64,000 nucleotides of DNA from Sceloporus undulatus (GCF_019175285.1 NC_056525.1:118901849-118965848), one strand, 5' to 3'; positions 46,347 to 57,408 are shown, counted from the first letter of the stretch. Made by a program: numbers and translations. Notes: generated from the sequence alone by a model not told the origin.

Positions 46347-49300
46347 GTAAGGAAACAAAGGCAAGGCAAAGCAAGATTCTGTGATTCCAGAAGGTATGAG
46401 TACAAAGTATATATAGATATGTCTCACCATCTGAAAAGTGAGGCTTTTTTGCAGGTATCCCCTGACCCACTGGAAAGATTTTATGAAGATACAGAGGACT
46501 GTATGGAAAAGGAGTGGAAATACACATTCAGTGGTACAAGTTGTTTTCCATTTACACAACCACTGGATACAATCCCATCAGCACTGGAAGTGTCAGTGTA
46601 TTTAGTTGATACTGTGATGTTTGAATGCTGTCCCAGAAGACCCCCCACCCTTACCAAATCTTACCAAATTTTAACTTTAACTACATGAAACTATGTCCAT
46701 GTAAATGCATTTAGGCAGTGTGCATGATGTTGCAATTTAATTGTATAATTTTAATTTTGCTAGTTGTTTAGGTCACAACTCTTGCATCGGGTTGACACCA
46801 ACCCTAGTGAAGCCACTGCTTGAGATGCCAATGAAAAGTCCTTTGGAAATATCTGAGGATTTAATCCAAAGCTTCTGAGTTTTGGGCTGGTTCTTTGAAC
46901 CCTTTGCATATTGAAACAAAATAGAGCTGGGACCAGAGTCAAAGGGGCTAAATTTTTCTTCTCCCAGCTTACAGCTTTTGCTATTAGCTTCCCTCTTGCC
47001 CTTCTTATATTATATACCCTGAGCTTCCAAGCATAGTCTGTTCCGTATCCAGCTAGCCCCGTTCCACACAAGGGGTGCTTCCACACTGGACATTTGCTGT
47101 GTAATAGCCACAGTTTGTTTATTCCATTTTTGTGGAGCCATTGATTATCGCATAATCCTATGTTCTCCATGTGTAACTTTTTCAGGCTGCAGAAACCCAT
47201 TGTTGTTGTTGTTGTTGTTGTGAATGGAACAATCATGCAATCAACAGCATTGTTACCTTTGTGCTCCTTTTCAGGGCAACGTTCTTCATATGCACACAGA
47301 AGCATTGGGTGGGTGTATCTATCACACCCACTGTTACATTTTCCATAATGCCATTTTAGACATATATTTCAGCATTTCGTATTTTAATACCCATTTTGTC
47401 ACCTTAAAAAACTGAAGTATTCATAAAGTTGTGCTTTAATGAAAAAGCATTTCATTTCACCACAGTTTGCTTTGGTAATCTGCAGCTTGAATGTTCCTTT
47501 AATAAGGAACAAAAGTATGCTTTGTGTTTAACCACAGTGAATGACTTATATTTTATAATAAACATTTTTTAAAAAAGCAATGGGGTAGGTTTTTTTCCAT
47601 GATAGTAATATTTTGCAATTTGTTTTGATCTATTAGGTTGTATATTAGCTAATCATCTGCTCATTTTCATATATTTTGAAGTGCTTTTACAGAGATTTCC
47701 CTTGTTTAAAAGGTTCCCCCCCCCCAGTTACTGGGAACCACCAATTTCTGCAGTGGCATTTTGGTTTTCTTAACTAGTCTCCTCCCCTTCAAATTCTGCC
47801 CTAAGAACCAATGAAACCTGGCAGTCCATTTTAAAAAATGAAGTTATATTGGAAAATAATTCAAACAATATGAAGTAACACCAGTTTCTTCTCCTAGGAC
47901 CTAAAGGGGTGATCAACGACTGGAGGAAGTTTAAATTAGAGAGTAAAGATAGAGATGCCCTTCCTCTAAGCAAGAAAGAGATCCTCATCAGGCAAATGTC
48001 TTCACCCTATCGGGCTCACAGTAAAGATGATAAAGACACCAGAGAGCGATTCAGTCGCAAGGTAAGCAGAAAGAACAACAAACTATAACTGAAGTGATTC
48101 AACAGAGTGAGTGGATTCAGTAGCTTAGAAAATGGTCCTACACATATAAGGAACACATGTTGGGATAAGAGTCAGGTCTTCTCCATTGCCAATGTGCCCC
48201 GTGGCCATACTCCCATTGCCCATACAACCAGCATGCATGTGAAAACATCTACACATGTATGAATGTGAAGACATAAAGGTACTTCACGCCCAGGGAAATC
48301 CTAGCCAAATAGGAGCATCCCTACCACCACATCATTGCATGAGCTGTCTGTATGCATGTAGTTTTTCATGACCACAGTTATGAATGCATAACCTAGAGTT
48401 ATGCATACAGAGCTGATTCATTTTTATAGTCCTTATGCATTCACAATCATGGCCATAATGTAGGGAATATGCAGAGATGATTACTACCTTACCAGACCTC
48501 AGCTACCGCAAGTGGTGGAGCTCTGTTCTCCTATCAATAAGCATACAGTAGACTGATGTTTCCATGCACCTCACACTGGTGATCTCCAGAAACAGGGGAA
48601 ACTGGAGCAGGGATACTGCTTCTGATAGTCTCACTGGAGATTGCTGGCAGGAGGGAAATGTAACATCAACCTGCTTCATCCTGACAGACAAGAGAACAGA
48701 TAGCAATAGCAGTAGCAATAGTAAGTACATTTCTGTACTTATCAGTGCACTTAAGTACTCCCTAAGCAGTTTATAATGTATAAGCTAACTGCCCCAACAA
48801 GCTGGGTCCTCATTTTAGCGACCTACAGAAGGATGCAAGGCTGAGTAGACCCTGGAGGCCTGCCTGGGATTGAACTCACAACCTTGTGGCTGTGAATGGA
48901 TGCAGTACCAGCATTTAACCACTGCACCACCAGGGCTCCTACTTGCAGTATCACTTCCAATGACTGATGCTTGGTAAGGCAGGATTAGGAGGGCTAGCCC
49001 AGGAGATGCTACTTAACTAAATATACCAAACTAAGTAACTGACCTAGAATCTTAGCTATGGATAACAGGGGTGTGTGGTTGTTGGGCATGTAGGTTATTG
49101 CTAACCTGTGCAGTCCATAGCCCCACATCCATTGTCATTGGAGCTGTGAATCTAGTCTAGGTATTATTCTAAAAGGTAAAAGAATTGCCCAGCATACTGA
49201 ACCTGTTTGGATGTAGGCTTCAGCACTTTGGATAGTTCCTTTAAAGTTTTAAATCCTCAGGTGGATTAAGTGTTCTACACTGACATGAAAGCCACAAGCT

Positions 49301-50549
49301 CCCATTGCTCCTATCATATATGTGTTATCCCTAGAAGGAGGATGGCAAAGGTCCCTGTGTAAGATGGTTTTCCCTTCTGACATTTAACATATACCCCTGA
49401 TAATCCTGAAGAAAAAAAAGACAACATTTCAAAAGGTGAGATGGGACATCAAAAATGGCCATCCTCTACCAAGGCCTGGTTGAATTAAGCTATGAAGATT
49501 TTTAGAACATGAATGGTCACAACTGTGATGTATTTAGTTCTCTGATGTACATAAACATAGTTATGGCAATTAACATGTGTACCCAAATACTCATTTGCTG
49601 CTCAGGATTTCTTTATTGATATGCTTATTTTGTATTTAGCAGAGTATGCTTGATTAACAGAACAAAATATGTTACAAATTGCCCCCTGAAGTTGCTTTTT
49701 ACAATGGGAGAGGAGTATTAAATAATACAAATACAATTGTTGTTGTTGCTGCTGTTGTTATTGTTGTTGCTGTGTCCTTTCAAGCCATTTCTAACTTATG
49801 GCATCCTTAATTTTATCAAGGGTTTAATGGGGTGAGAGTGTGTGACTCACCCAAGATCATATAGATACACATTAAACAAAATATAATTAATGATACAAGA
49901 ATTAAGATCAAATGATCCTCTCTTATTCCTAAGGAAATCATTTTCTTGTTTCATATGATGGTGAGTTGTTTGGGGAGTAAATAAGTACCTTTAATACACT
50001 TACTTTTCCAAATATTTGCAGATGAGTATACAGGAGTATGAGATAATTAATGATGATAAAGAAGATGAAAGCTGCCTACGGAAATACCGCAAGCGTTGTA
50101 TGCTGGACATGCACGAGCGGTTGAGTTTTGGGCCCAAATACGGTTGCCTCTTTGAGCTGGAGAATGGGGAGCAATTCCTGGAAGCTGTTGAGAAGGAGCG
50201 GAAAACCATAACAGTCATTGTCCACATCTATGAAGATGGTGTCAAGGGCTGTGAGGCACTCAACGACAGCTTGATGTGTCTTGCTGCAGAATACTCCACC
50301 GTGAAATTCTGCAAGATCAAAGCTTGCAACACGGGGGCCGGAGATCGTTTCTCCACTGATGTTCTCCCAACACTTCTTGTGTACAGAGCTGGGGAGCTCG
50401 TAAGCAATTTCATTAGCGTAACTGACCAATTTAATGAAGAGTTTTTTGCTGTAGATGTAGAGATGTTTCTGAATGAGTATGGGCTACTGCCTGAGAAGGA
50501 GATCCCAGCACTTGGGAATGGCAACACAGATGAAAAAGAAGTTGAGTAG
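46283..50549 (+). CDS. PDC: Phosducin, three coding exons, complete reading frame
   Basis: Phosducin binds G-beta-gamma of transducin in photoreceptors and pinealocytes and so tunes G-protein recycling and light adaptation. Spliced CDS: 46283-46346, 47898-48061, 50022-50549 (64+164+528 nt), giving 251 residues against 246 in human. Every junction is GT-AG and in phase. An acidic N-terminus is followed by [18 protein letters not shown] (about residues 19-36), the near-invariant G-beta-gamma-binding helix. RQMSSP (53-58) matches the CaMKII/14-3-3 region. RKMS (75-78) is the PKA site, equivalent to mammalian Ser73 and here Ser78. Exon 3 encodes the thioredoxin-like domain, including [19 protein letters not shown], and ends in an acidic tail. 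The start is the first ATG of the exon and fits the family N-terminus. The noncoding first exon and promoter of mammalian PDC could not be located. Identification is by remembered family sequence and is very secure. Confidence 0.97.
46347..47897 (+). other. PDC: PDC intron 1 (between coding exons 1 and 2)
   Basis: 1551 bp, GT-AG, phase 1. It holds a (TTG)n run at 47199-47221 and a short C run near 47718-47726. No open frame in it looks like a gene. One 122-codon frame only reads through the PDC donor from exon 1. Confidence 0.85.
47199..47221. repeat. (TTG)n in PDC intron 1
   Basis: Seven TTG units. Confidence 0.9.
47898..48061 (+). CDS. PDC: PDC coding exon 2 (Gly22 to Lys76)
   Basis: The acceptor is TTCTCCTAG ending at 47897 and the donor is AAG|GTAAGC after 48061. 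The exon holds the conserved [16 protein letters not shown] segment and the regulatory RQMSSP. It reads KKEILIRQM where I recall mammalian KKEILRQM, an apparent one-residue insertion. It ends exactly before the Met of the PKA motif. Confidence 0.96.
48712..48942 (-). mobile_element. tRNA-derived SINE with L2-like tail, in PDC intron 2
   Basis: On - the head reads AGGAGCCCTGGTGGTGCAGT, GGTTAAATGCTGGTACTGCA, then the B-box-like GGTTGTGAGTTCAATCCC. The body has the complement of AGCTAACTGCCCCAACAAGC and ends near TAAGTGCACTGATAAGTACA. Typical order for the reptile SINE2 group. Antisense to PDC. Confidence 0.8.
49737..49870 (-). mobile_element. Sauria/BovB-type SINE tail in PDC intron 2
   Basis: (TTG)n followed by TGTCCTTTCAAGCCATTTCT, AACTTATGGCATCC and GAGTGTGTGACTCACCCAAG, the complement of the Sauria SINE body and tail. 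Confidence 0.7.
50022..50549 (+). CDS. PDC: PDC coding exon 3 (Met77 to stop), thioredoxin-like domain
   Basis: The acceptor is TTTGCAG ending at 50021, and the exon opens directly with ATG AGT ATA CAG (MSIQEYE), so the PKA site RK|MS spans the splice junction. 175 codons plus TAG follow without interruption. Matching landmarks are [39 protein letters not shown] and [12 protein letters not shown] content and codon use are clearly richer than the flanking AT-rich DNA, as expected for a constrained exon. Confidence 0.98.
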   Translation: MSIQEYEIINDDKEDESCLRKYRKRCMLDMHERLSFGPKYGCLFELENGEQFLEAVEKERKTITVIVHIYEDGVKGCEALNDSLMCLAAEYSTVKFCKIKACNTGAGDRFSTDVLPTLLVYRAGELVSNFISVTDQFNEEFFAVDVEMFLNEYGLLPEKEIPALGNGNTDEKEVE

Positions 50550-50662
50550 CTGACAAGATATTAAATACGCCTGCACCTTTTATCCCTGCTCAGTACCTGT
50601 TGCAATTGAATCGCATATGGACCCATTTAGTGAAAGCTGCATGTATATGCTATGTATGCAAA

Positions 50663-50845
50663 CAGGGGTGTAGCTGCTACTGGACTGGCAGGAGAATCGC
50701 CCCTGGAATTGTCCAACCAATGTGGGCCTCCTGCTACTGTCCACCTCACCGTCAGTCCCGACCCTGGTAGACAAGATGGCAGTAGCAGCCACACTTGGGG
50801 AGCCCATTTGTGCCTCTTGCCTTTGGGCACTCAGCTATGCCCCTG
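50663..50845. mobile_element. 183-bp hAT-type MITE inserted in the PDC 3' UTR
   Basis: The termini are CAGGGGTGTAGCTG and, read from the other end, CAGGGGCATAGCTG: a 14-bp inverted repeat with two differences. The element is flanked on both sides by TATGCAAA (50655-50662 and 50846-50853), a perfect 8-bp target-site duplication, which is the hAT signature. It lies between the PDC stop codon and the first poly(A) signal, so it is transcribed as part of the message if that signal is used. It is far too short to encode a transposase. Confidence 0.85.
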
Positions 50846-50877
50846 TATGCAAACAGTACACACATTTAATGTAACAA

Positions 50878-50892
50878 AATAAATTAAATAAA
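50878..50892 (+). terminator. PDC: PDC poly(A) signals (two AATAAA)
   Basis: AATAAA occurs at 50878-50883 and again at 50887-50892, about 330 nt after the PDC stop codon. This is a sensible 3' UTR length, but the cleavage site cannot be read from sequence alone. Confidence 0.6.
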
Positions 50893-51317
50893 TGGCAGTG
50901 CATTCTTACAGAGGTCCAGAAATAAGTCTGATTGAGATAAATAGGATTTCCCCCCAGGAAAGAGCATATAGGATTGCATACATAATCAGCAGCTTCTATA
51001 TATACCTGCACATATCACACAAAAGTCAATAGGAATGTACAGATACTGTGATTAAAATTAGTGAGGGGTGTATGTATGCACATTTATGTATCTACTCAAA
51101 GGTGTATATGCACAGGGCCTGGTCTGGTGCACCAAAATCCATGAAATGAAAATTTTTGGTTTCACATTTCTTTTCATTTCTAGAAAAAGCTAAGAAAGAA
51201 AAGAAGCAGAGGCGGAAAGGAAAGGAAACACTGGTGCAGAACTCAGTTATAGGGCTGCAAGGCAAGAGGCTTTCAGAGTGCCACATGGATAAGCTGGTGC
51301 GTATGTAGCTGTCTTCT

Positions 51318-51565
51318 GCTCCATCTACACTGTGTAATTTATGCAGTTTAACACTGCTTGAACTGCCATGACTCAGTGCAATGGAATTCTGGGATTTGCA
51401 GTTTTGTGAGATAGTTAGTTTTCTCAGTCAGAAAGCTTTGATGCCGCAACAAACTACAAATTCCAGGATTCTATAGGATGGAGCCATGACAGTTAACTGC
51501 ACACTTCCACACTGCAGTATTTATATCCAAATGCATAAATGCTGCAGTGTGGAAGCAGCCTTCAG
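51318..51565. mobile_element. Palindromic MITE downstream of PDC
   Basis: Left TACACTGTGTAATTTATGCAG, TTGCAGTTTTGTGAG; right AACTACAAATTCCAGGATTC and TAAATGCTGCAGTGTGGAAGCAG. The arms share the family pattern but are diverged. Confidence 0.65.
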
Positions 51566-51725
51566 GAGTAGAGGAGAAGTACAAGGATAAGAAGCTGACC
51601 AAATCCACTGAAGCTGGAGACTGGAGTACTTAGCCCTGCAGAAGCACTGGGAAATCTTTGATGGCCCTCTGTAATGATGAGGAAATTGATGAGATAGTAA
51701 TCAAGAAGACTTAGAAAAGAACTGG

Positions 51726-51837
51726 GGAACCTGTGACTTTCCAGATGTAAGATTATTCTTTTCTATCGACAATGCTGGATAGAGCTGATGGGAACTGTAG
51801 TCAAGCAACATCTACAAGGCCAAAGGTTCTCCAGCCT
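51726..51837. mobile_element. hAT-like short element
   Basis: CCAGATGTAAGATTATTC, CTGATGGGAACTGTAGTCAA, GCAACATCTACAAGGCCAAA: the usual inverted arms around GGGAACTGTAGTC. Confidence 0.6.
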
Positions 51838-53806
51838 TGAATTTGACAATGTAATTAAATGAAGGTTTGTACATGTGGGGAGAAGAGGACATTCAAGGCA
51901 ATTAACCAAAGTAAGGGCAAAGAGAAGTTGGTTCATGAGAACTGTATATTGAGGCAAACCTTATAGCCTGGTGGAGACCAATCATGGACCAAAGTTCAGG
52001 ACAATTGTTGCTTAACAATTCCTTTGGTTTACTTCCATTGTCAGAAGTGTCTCTTCTTGTGGCCCCAGCAACATACAGAAAAAAACTCCACACAGATTTT
52101 CAGGCATTCATCTAATTAATTCATGGTTTTTGTATAAGATATGAAGGTGAATTTAAACCCTGAAGAGTTTAAAGAGGTACTAGTTACTTATTTAGCGCAT
52201 ACACTGTAGGAGTAATCGAAATTAAGGTAGACATTATCCCCAACTTTCCAATCAAGATAAGAAACTGGGAAGATAAACGAACGTCCATCAAATGGTTTGT
52301 GAGTGGCAATCCATAAAGGACTTCAAAAATAGGTTTCGGACTAAGGAGACCACCTGGCATATATGACAGTTCAAGAGAACATCAATACATTTAACTGGAA
52401 TGCACCACTTGTAAGAAAAATCTCAGAAACAAGTACTATATAGATGGAAGTTTGAGACTGTAGTGTAATAAATGAAACAGGTAGGTGAAAATGGAGGCTG
52501 AAGTTGAGTCCAGTTGAAGATTAAAGTGTAATTAAATTCCACAGTTTAAAAGAACAAAAAAAGCTACAAATGAAGCAGGTGATAAGTTTTGTAAACATTT
52601 TAGTCTCATTTTGACTATAAAGCTCTCAAAAAAACATGCAGTTGAACCACTATAGCCACTAGTACTTAGTTAAAAGCAGTTAAAAATTGAATAATCTGAA
52701 TAGAGAATACTTGCCTGATGGACCACCTGTTTGGAAATGATACATTACTGAGAACTAATCAGGTAACTGATATTTTCAAACCATATAGAAAGTATAGAAC
52801 ACATTTTAAAGCTCATATTTGGCATTTAATCATTGTGAATTTAGAGAAAATAGATTATTTTGCAAGAGATGAAGCATATTTCTGTATTAATTATTACGTA
52901 ATGTTGCATGCTACATTAACACTGGTGCTTGCTAAACTGTTCATTACTAAACCTTTATAATTTGTGGTAATATCATTAATAAAGGATACAAAAAGGCATA
53001 TTTTAAAGGCTTTTGATCTTTTCTTAAAAGAATAGCCCAAGATGACTTATTTTGTTTCTGAAGAGCAAACAACCATTAGGAAGTCAGGCTTCTGGGATGA
53101 AAATGTTAATTCCAAAATTGAGCTTAATCATCTGTTTGCTGCAGGCCTTCTTCAACCAGTGTTGGAGTTGTAGGGAATTTGAACTATTAAACGACCACTA
53201 TCTGAATCACTTTTACCCTTCTCTTCATCCAAAAAAGGCTCCTGGGTGGTTTACAAGATCAATTAGGAGAGTCCCTTCCATTAGGCTTGCAGTCTGAAAG
53301 GCATGACACAAAAAGAAAAGGAACTGGGGGGAATAAGGACAAAAGAAAGTCGGGTACTGATTCCCAGTTTCCAAGTTCTTCTGATAACCAACCAGAATGT
53401 GGAACGCTCAAGATGTGCATCCAGAAGCTACTGGTCTGTCTCCTCTTCCATTCTTCATCTTGTCTTATAGCCTGAGATATTGACTGCCACCAAGTGACAG
53501 TAGGAAAAGGCTGGTGGAACTGGCTTCTCAGAAGTGGAAAGGCATCTCTGCCTCCCTTCATCCTCTATGCTATTTTTACCTATTTAGTATAGATCATGGA
53601 TGGTATTATCATCACCCAGCACTCTGCACTGTAGTTTAACATCTACATTACCCCAGTCTAGCTCTCACCCCAGTCAATCTCTCAGTTACTTGTGTGACCT
53701 TCTCCTAGATTTAGTTCTTCATCTGTAAAATGATAACAAAGAAGTATCCACAAGGCTGTTGTAAGGAAGTGGAGGCCTGTATGTGTATAGCATAGGGTTC
53801 AGAAGG
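51838..53806. other. AT-rich intergenic, nothing recognised
   Basis: No gene-like frame or nameable repeat over about 2 kb. Confidence 0.5.
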
Positions 53807-53808
53807 GA

Positions 53809-53855
<47 letters not shown>
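53807..53855. repeat. (GAAA)n microsatellite
   Basis: About 12 GAAA units followed by GAGGGAGGGAG. Confidence 0.97.
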
Positions 53856-53856
<1 letters not shown>

Positions 53857-54435
53857 GAGGGAGGGAGGGAGAAAAATCTTATGGACGTGCAAGGTTAGTG
53901 TTTTTAACTGCAAACTAGGTTTGGCTCCATTAAGTACTAAAGATATTGGTTTGAATGTTAAGAGACATAAAACATAAAGGTCACTTAAGTACATCCCAGC
54001 CTTCCCTAGAAAACATAACATTGTTTCATAGATTTAATTATAAGTGGCTATAAAGTAATAGCTAAGCGTAGCAGCTGTCCAAACATGCAATAGCATGATT
54101 TCTCCGGGAAATTCATTAACCTAAAATTGTTGGAAGACAGTATCCACATGGCGCCAGACCAGCCCCCACATACTGCCACTCTCAAAGGTAGAAACACATG
54201 ACTAATCAAAATTAAACTAAATTTTTGATCATGCCACTCATCAGGATTTCAGCAAGTTTAGGGGAAAGTGATGTGTGATGAAAATACAATGTCATACCAC
54301 ATGCAAGTTCCCACTTTGTTCCAGTAGAGCACATTTGAAAAGGCCTAGATGTACAGGTGCCACGTAAAAATCAAAATTCTGCAAAAAGAAGTAGAATTCT
54401 GTACTTGTATAAATTATCTAGGTGCCTTGTTCAAA
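53856..54435. other. AT-rich intergenic, nothing recognised
   Basis: No gene or repeat seen. Confidence 0.5.
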
Positions 54436-54593
54436 TTATACAGTTCTAGTGCTCTATTTCATTTTAACTGCCATGGTAACATCATGTGCAATACTCTGAT
54501 TCACCATTTAGGTATGGACATTTAAAATTCTCAGATGGGGAGCTCCTTTGGAGCCTCATCAAACTACACATCCAGAAATTCCATAGGATGGTG
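54436..54593. mobile_element. Palindromic MITE, truncated right arm
   Basis: ATTATACAGTTCTAGTGCTC, TTTTAACTGCCATGGTAACA on the left; AACTACACATCCAGAAATTCC on the right. It abuts the next element at 54594. Confidence 0.55.
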
Positions 54594-54961
54594 CCATATC
54601 CACCAACTGTCCTGATTTGACTGAGATAGTCCTGATTTATCCTTTGTCATCCCACTTTATCATCTGGTTCTAAAACGTCCCAGTCTCTTTCTCTCTCTCA
54701 TTGTTTCATCTCTCCCCCCTCCCCTTGTCCCCAACTTGGTTCAATTACTGCAAACGTAGTTCAAAGTGCAAAAGTAGTTTGCACTCAGATAACTCAGCAA
54801 GGAGAGAGGAGGCAGCAGAATCTTGCCCTTCCCGGTAGGCTAAGGCAAAAACAAATTGTCACAGCCTCTCTGGGCTGGTGTGTTCTTCCTCATCTTGCCT
54901 GAACTCTGATATTGCTTGGCTATATGCCCCGATTTTCATCCGCAAAATGTTGAACAGTATG
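54594..54961. mobile_element. DNA transposon with CCATACCCTTCAAC-type ends, copy 3
   Basis: CCATATCCACCAACTGTCCTG at the left, AATGTTGAACAGTATG at the right. Internal blocks GTTCAAAGTGCAAAAGTAG and TTGCCCTTCCCGGTAG are shared with the 17.1-kb copy. This copy is uninterrupted. Confidence 0.75.
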
Positions 54962-55254
54962 TGTTGCCATAGCAGTTAAAGTGAATTAAGCTACTATAAT
55001 TGTGTTGTGTCAATGGGTCCCAGACCTGACTTGGCTTATTTTTCCAGAATATGAGTTGCAGAAGAACTTAAGTCAGAGGTGGAGCAGAGGTAGGGCTCAC
55101 AGAGTTGAGCACAATGACAATCCCATACCCGCAAGACTTTTTGTCCCTTTTGAGCTGGTGAAGGTAGGCCCAACACCTTCCCTAATTGGGCCTAATCAGA
55201 GTAAGAAGAAGGGCCATTCCTCCAGTCCATCTGCCGTGGTCAAAGCATAAGAGG

Positions 55255-55416
55255 GAGAGAAGATCTGCTGGACTTTTCCCTTTCCCTACTGCCATTCCCT
55301 TCTCCTTTTGTGTCTTGTCTCTTTAGATTGTAAACGTGAGGGCAGGGAAATGTCCAATTAACAATTTGTAAGCCGCTCTGATAACCTTTTGGCTGAAGAG
55401 CGGGGTATAAATAAAT
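55255..55416 (+). mobile_element. L2-type 3' tail element
   Basis: GATCTGCTGGACTTTTCCC, GAGGGCAGGGAAATGTCC, GTAAGCCGCTCTGATAACC, GGGGTATAAATAAAT: same series as the 21.0-kb element, followed by the N gap and (ATT)n. Confidence 0.7.
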
Positions 55417-55426
55417 NNNNNNNNNN
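55417..55426. other. Assembly gap (10 N)
   Basis: Ten Ns inside a low-complexity tail. The true length is unknown. Confidence 1.
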
Positions 55427-55429
55427 AAA

Positions 55430-55481
<52 letters not shown>
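55427..55481. repeat. (ATT)n microsatellite
   Basis: About 17 ATT units directly after the gap. Confidence 0.97.
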
Positions 55482-55483
<2 letters not shown>

Positions 55484-55564
55484 TCCTTCATATTACCCAG
55501 AACTGAATCTGTTTTAGAGCTTGACATCATGATCTGAGAAAATGCAGTGGGCCTACAGCATCTG

Positions 55565-55920
55565 AAGGTTAAGAGGTGATATGATAGCCCTGTTTAAATA
55601 TTTGAAAGGATGTCATATTGAGGAGGGAGCAAGCTTGTTTTCTGCTGCTCCAGAGAACAGGACCCGGAACAATGGATGCAAGCTACAGGAAAAGAGATTC
55701 CACCTGAACATTAGGAGGAACTTCCTGACAGTAAGGGCTGTTCGACAGTGGAATGCACTCCCTCGGAAGGTGATAGAGTCTCCTTCCTTGGAGGTCTTTA
55801 AACAGAGGCTGGATGGCCATCTGTCAGGGATGCTTTGATTTGGATTTCCTGCATGGCAGGGGGTTGGACTGGATGGCCTTAGTGGTCTCTTCCAACTCTA
55901 TGATTCTATGATTCTATGAT
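55565..55920 (+). mobile_element. CR1 LINE, 3' end with ATTCTATG tail
   Basis: GGTTAAGAGGTGATATGATAG, GCAAGCTTGTTTTCTGCTGC, ACTTCCTGACAGTAAGGGCTG, GAATGCACTCCCTCGGAAGG and a terminal GATTCTATGATTCTATGAT. The C-terminal frame (NGCKLQEKRFHLNIRRNFLT, VRQWNALPRKVIESPSLEVF) is open for 85 codons, so this is the best preserved CR1 end here. Confidence 0.93.
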
Positions 55921-56095
55921 CTGCTGGGGTTTGGTTCCTTTGTGGATACCAAAATGCATGGATGCTCAAGTCCCATTATGCACAACAAGGTAGTAAAACC
56001 ATGTCCCTTATGTAAAATGGCAAAATCAAGGTTTGCTTTTGTGCTTTCTTTGCAAGGGAAGGGGTATTTTTCAAGCCATGACTGCAAAACCTGTA
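55921..56095. mobile_element. Mariner-like MITE, partial
   Basis: CTGGGGTTTGGTTCC, GATACCAAAATGCATGGATG, ATGTCCCTTATGTAAAATGG and AAAATCAAGGTTTGC. The outer ends are missing. It begins exactly where the CR1 tail stops. Confidence 0.7.
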
Positions 56096-57408
56096 GATAA
56101 TGGTAAGTTGGAATTTCCCTTGTGAACCACCATACAATTTAGGCCAAAAGAGGGGAATCAGAGAGTAGAAATACCAGCCCAAAAGCCTCCTTGCAATATT
56201 AGGCTGCTGTGAATAACCTGCTGCTTTACAAGTATGTAAAGGTCTGCAGATTTGTTTGTATTGGCTCATCCTTGGTCCTGTTTGTATTGGCTCATCCTTA
56301 GGTGCCCACAGTTAGAACACTGTAGCTGTGTCAGGACAGGCCAAATAGCATGTCCTCCTCATCCTCATGGCAATCAGTCCAGAAAACACAGGGCCCAATT
56401 CTGGTGCAAACTGTCTGGATGCTATATGGCCTGTTCAGCATTTACCCTTAATATTTGGGGGGTGGGGGTGGCTCACCTTTTCCTCTGGTTTGTCCAAGAA
56501 AATCCGGAGCTCTCTGGAGCAATGCCAGGGAGATTGTTTACAATATATGTACCACTATGTTGCCTGGCACTGTCCCTCATTGCTGGAGCAAGTCAATTCC
56601 TCTGAGGTCAGAACTTGCCATGTGAACAATACTGGCTGCCTCATTTTTTGGCCTCAGAGAAAGAAGTTGTGGCCAGTGACACATTGGGATGTGCATGCAA
56701 ACAGCTGTCCACTGCTGCTCTGTAATGGGGAGGGGGGACGCCAGGGAAGCTTTGGAGCCCAAATGCTCCAAATTGCTTCCGAAGTATTCTGACCTGTGCA
56801 GACCCGGAAAGATACTGGGATGTATCTGATCTCATCCCAGTAACTTGTTTGTCAACTAGCCAATCAATTTCATTTCAAGAGTTCCTGGGAAGAGCAGTAA
56901 AATTCCCAGATCATCTGTCACTAATTTAACTCCCAAACTTCTCCTGGTCTCATTCCAACCCTAAAGGGCTAAAAGTATTTATAACTGTCAGTAAAAGTGC
57001 ACCTGGGATAGGAGCCCTGAAGACAGAAAATAGGAAAGAAATGCAAAATATGCAGTGAAGGAACCACACCTAGGCTTTCCATTTTGCTGGGGTTTTTTTT
57101 TTAATGAATGAATATAGCCATCATCAGGAAGATAACCAGTATTATGAAAAGGTAATCTAAAACATGTTTTTAAAAATCCAGTTTTGCACGACTGTATTAT
57201 CTTCGCCGACCCCTTCAATTATAGGCCATCTTATTTCTTCTTCTGGTTTCCTTGATTGCACCAATTTTTGCACATTCTTCTGAGAATCCCAGTAGCTTGT
57301 TTTTCAATTGGTTAATCAAACGACTCTTAAACATTTCTGGAGAACGAAGGTATGAGTATTACTAGATCACCCATCACTAATTCAGCATCAAAACCTTTGG
57401 TAGTCTAT
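56096..57408. other. Intergenic with a duplicated unidentified segment
   Basis: About 56838-56940 and 57288-57395 share CCCAGTARCTTGTTTKTCAA, an AATCAA block, a TTTC..GAG block and GATCAYCYRTCACTAATT. Class unknown. Confidence 0.45.

Larger units (their letters stand above)
48062..50021 (+). other. PDC: PDC intron 2
   Basis: 1960 bp, GT-AG, phase 0. It contains an antisense tRNA-derived SINE (48712-48942) and an antisense Sauria/BovB-type tail (49737-49870). The rest is AT-rich DNA with nothing recognisable. Confidence 0.85.

Noticed and set aside
46320-46688. 122-codon open frame overlapping PDC coding exon 1
   Set aside because: It is in a different frame from PDC and runs through the exon's splice donor into intron 1. 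The true PDC frame splices to 47898.
50076-50527. Open frames of 117 and 99 codons antisense to PDC exon 3
   Set aside because: Shadows of the conserved PDC frame on the opposite strand.
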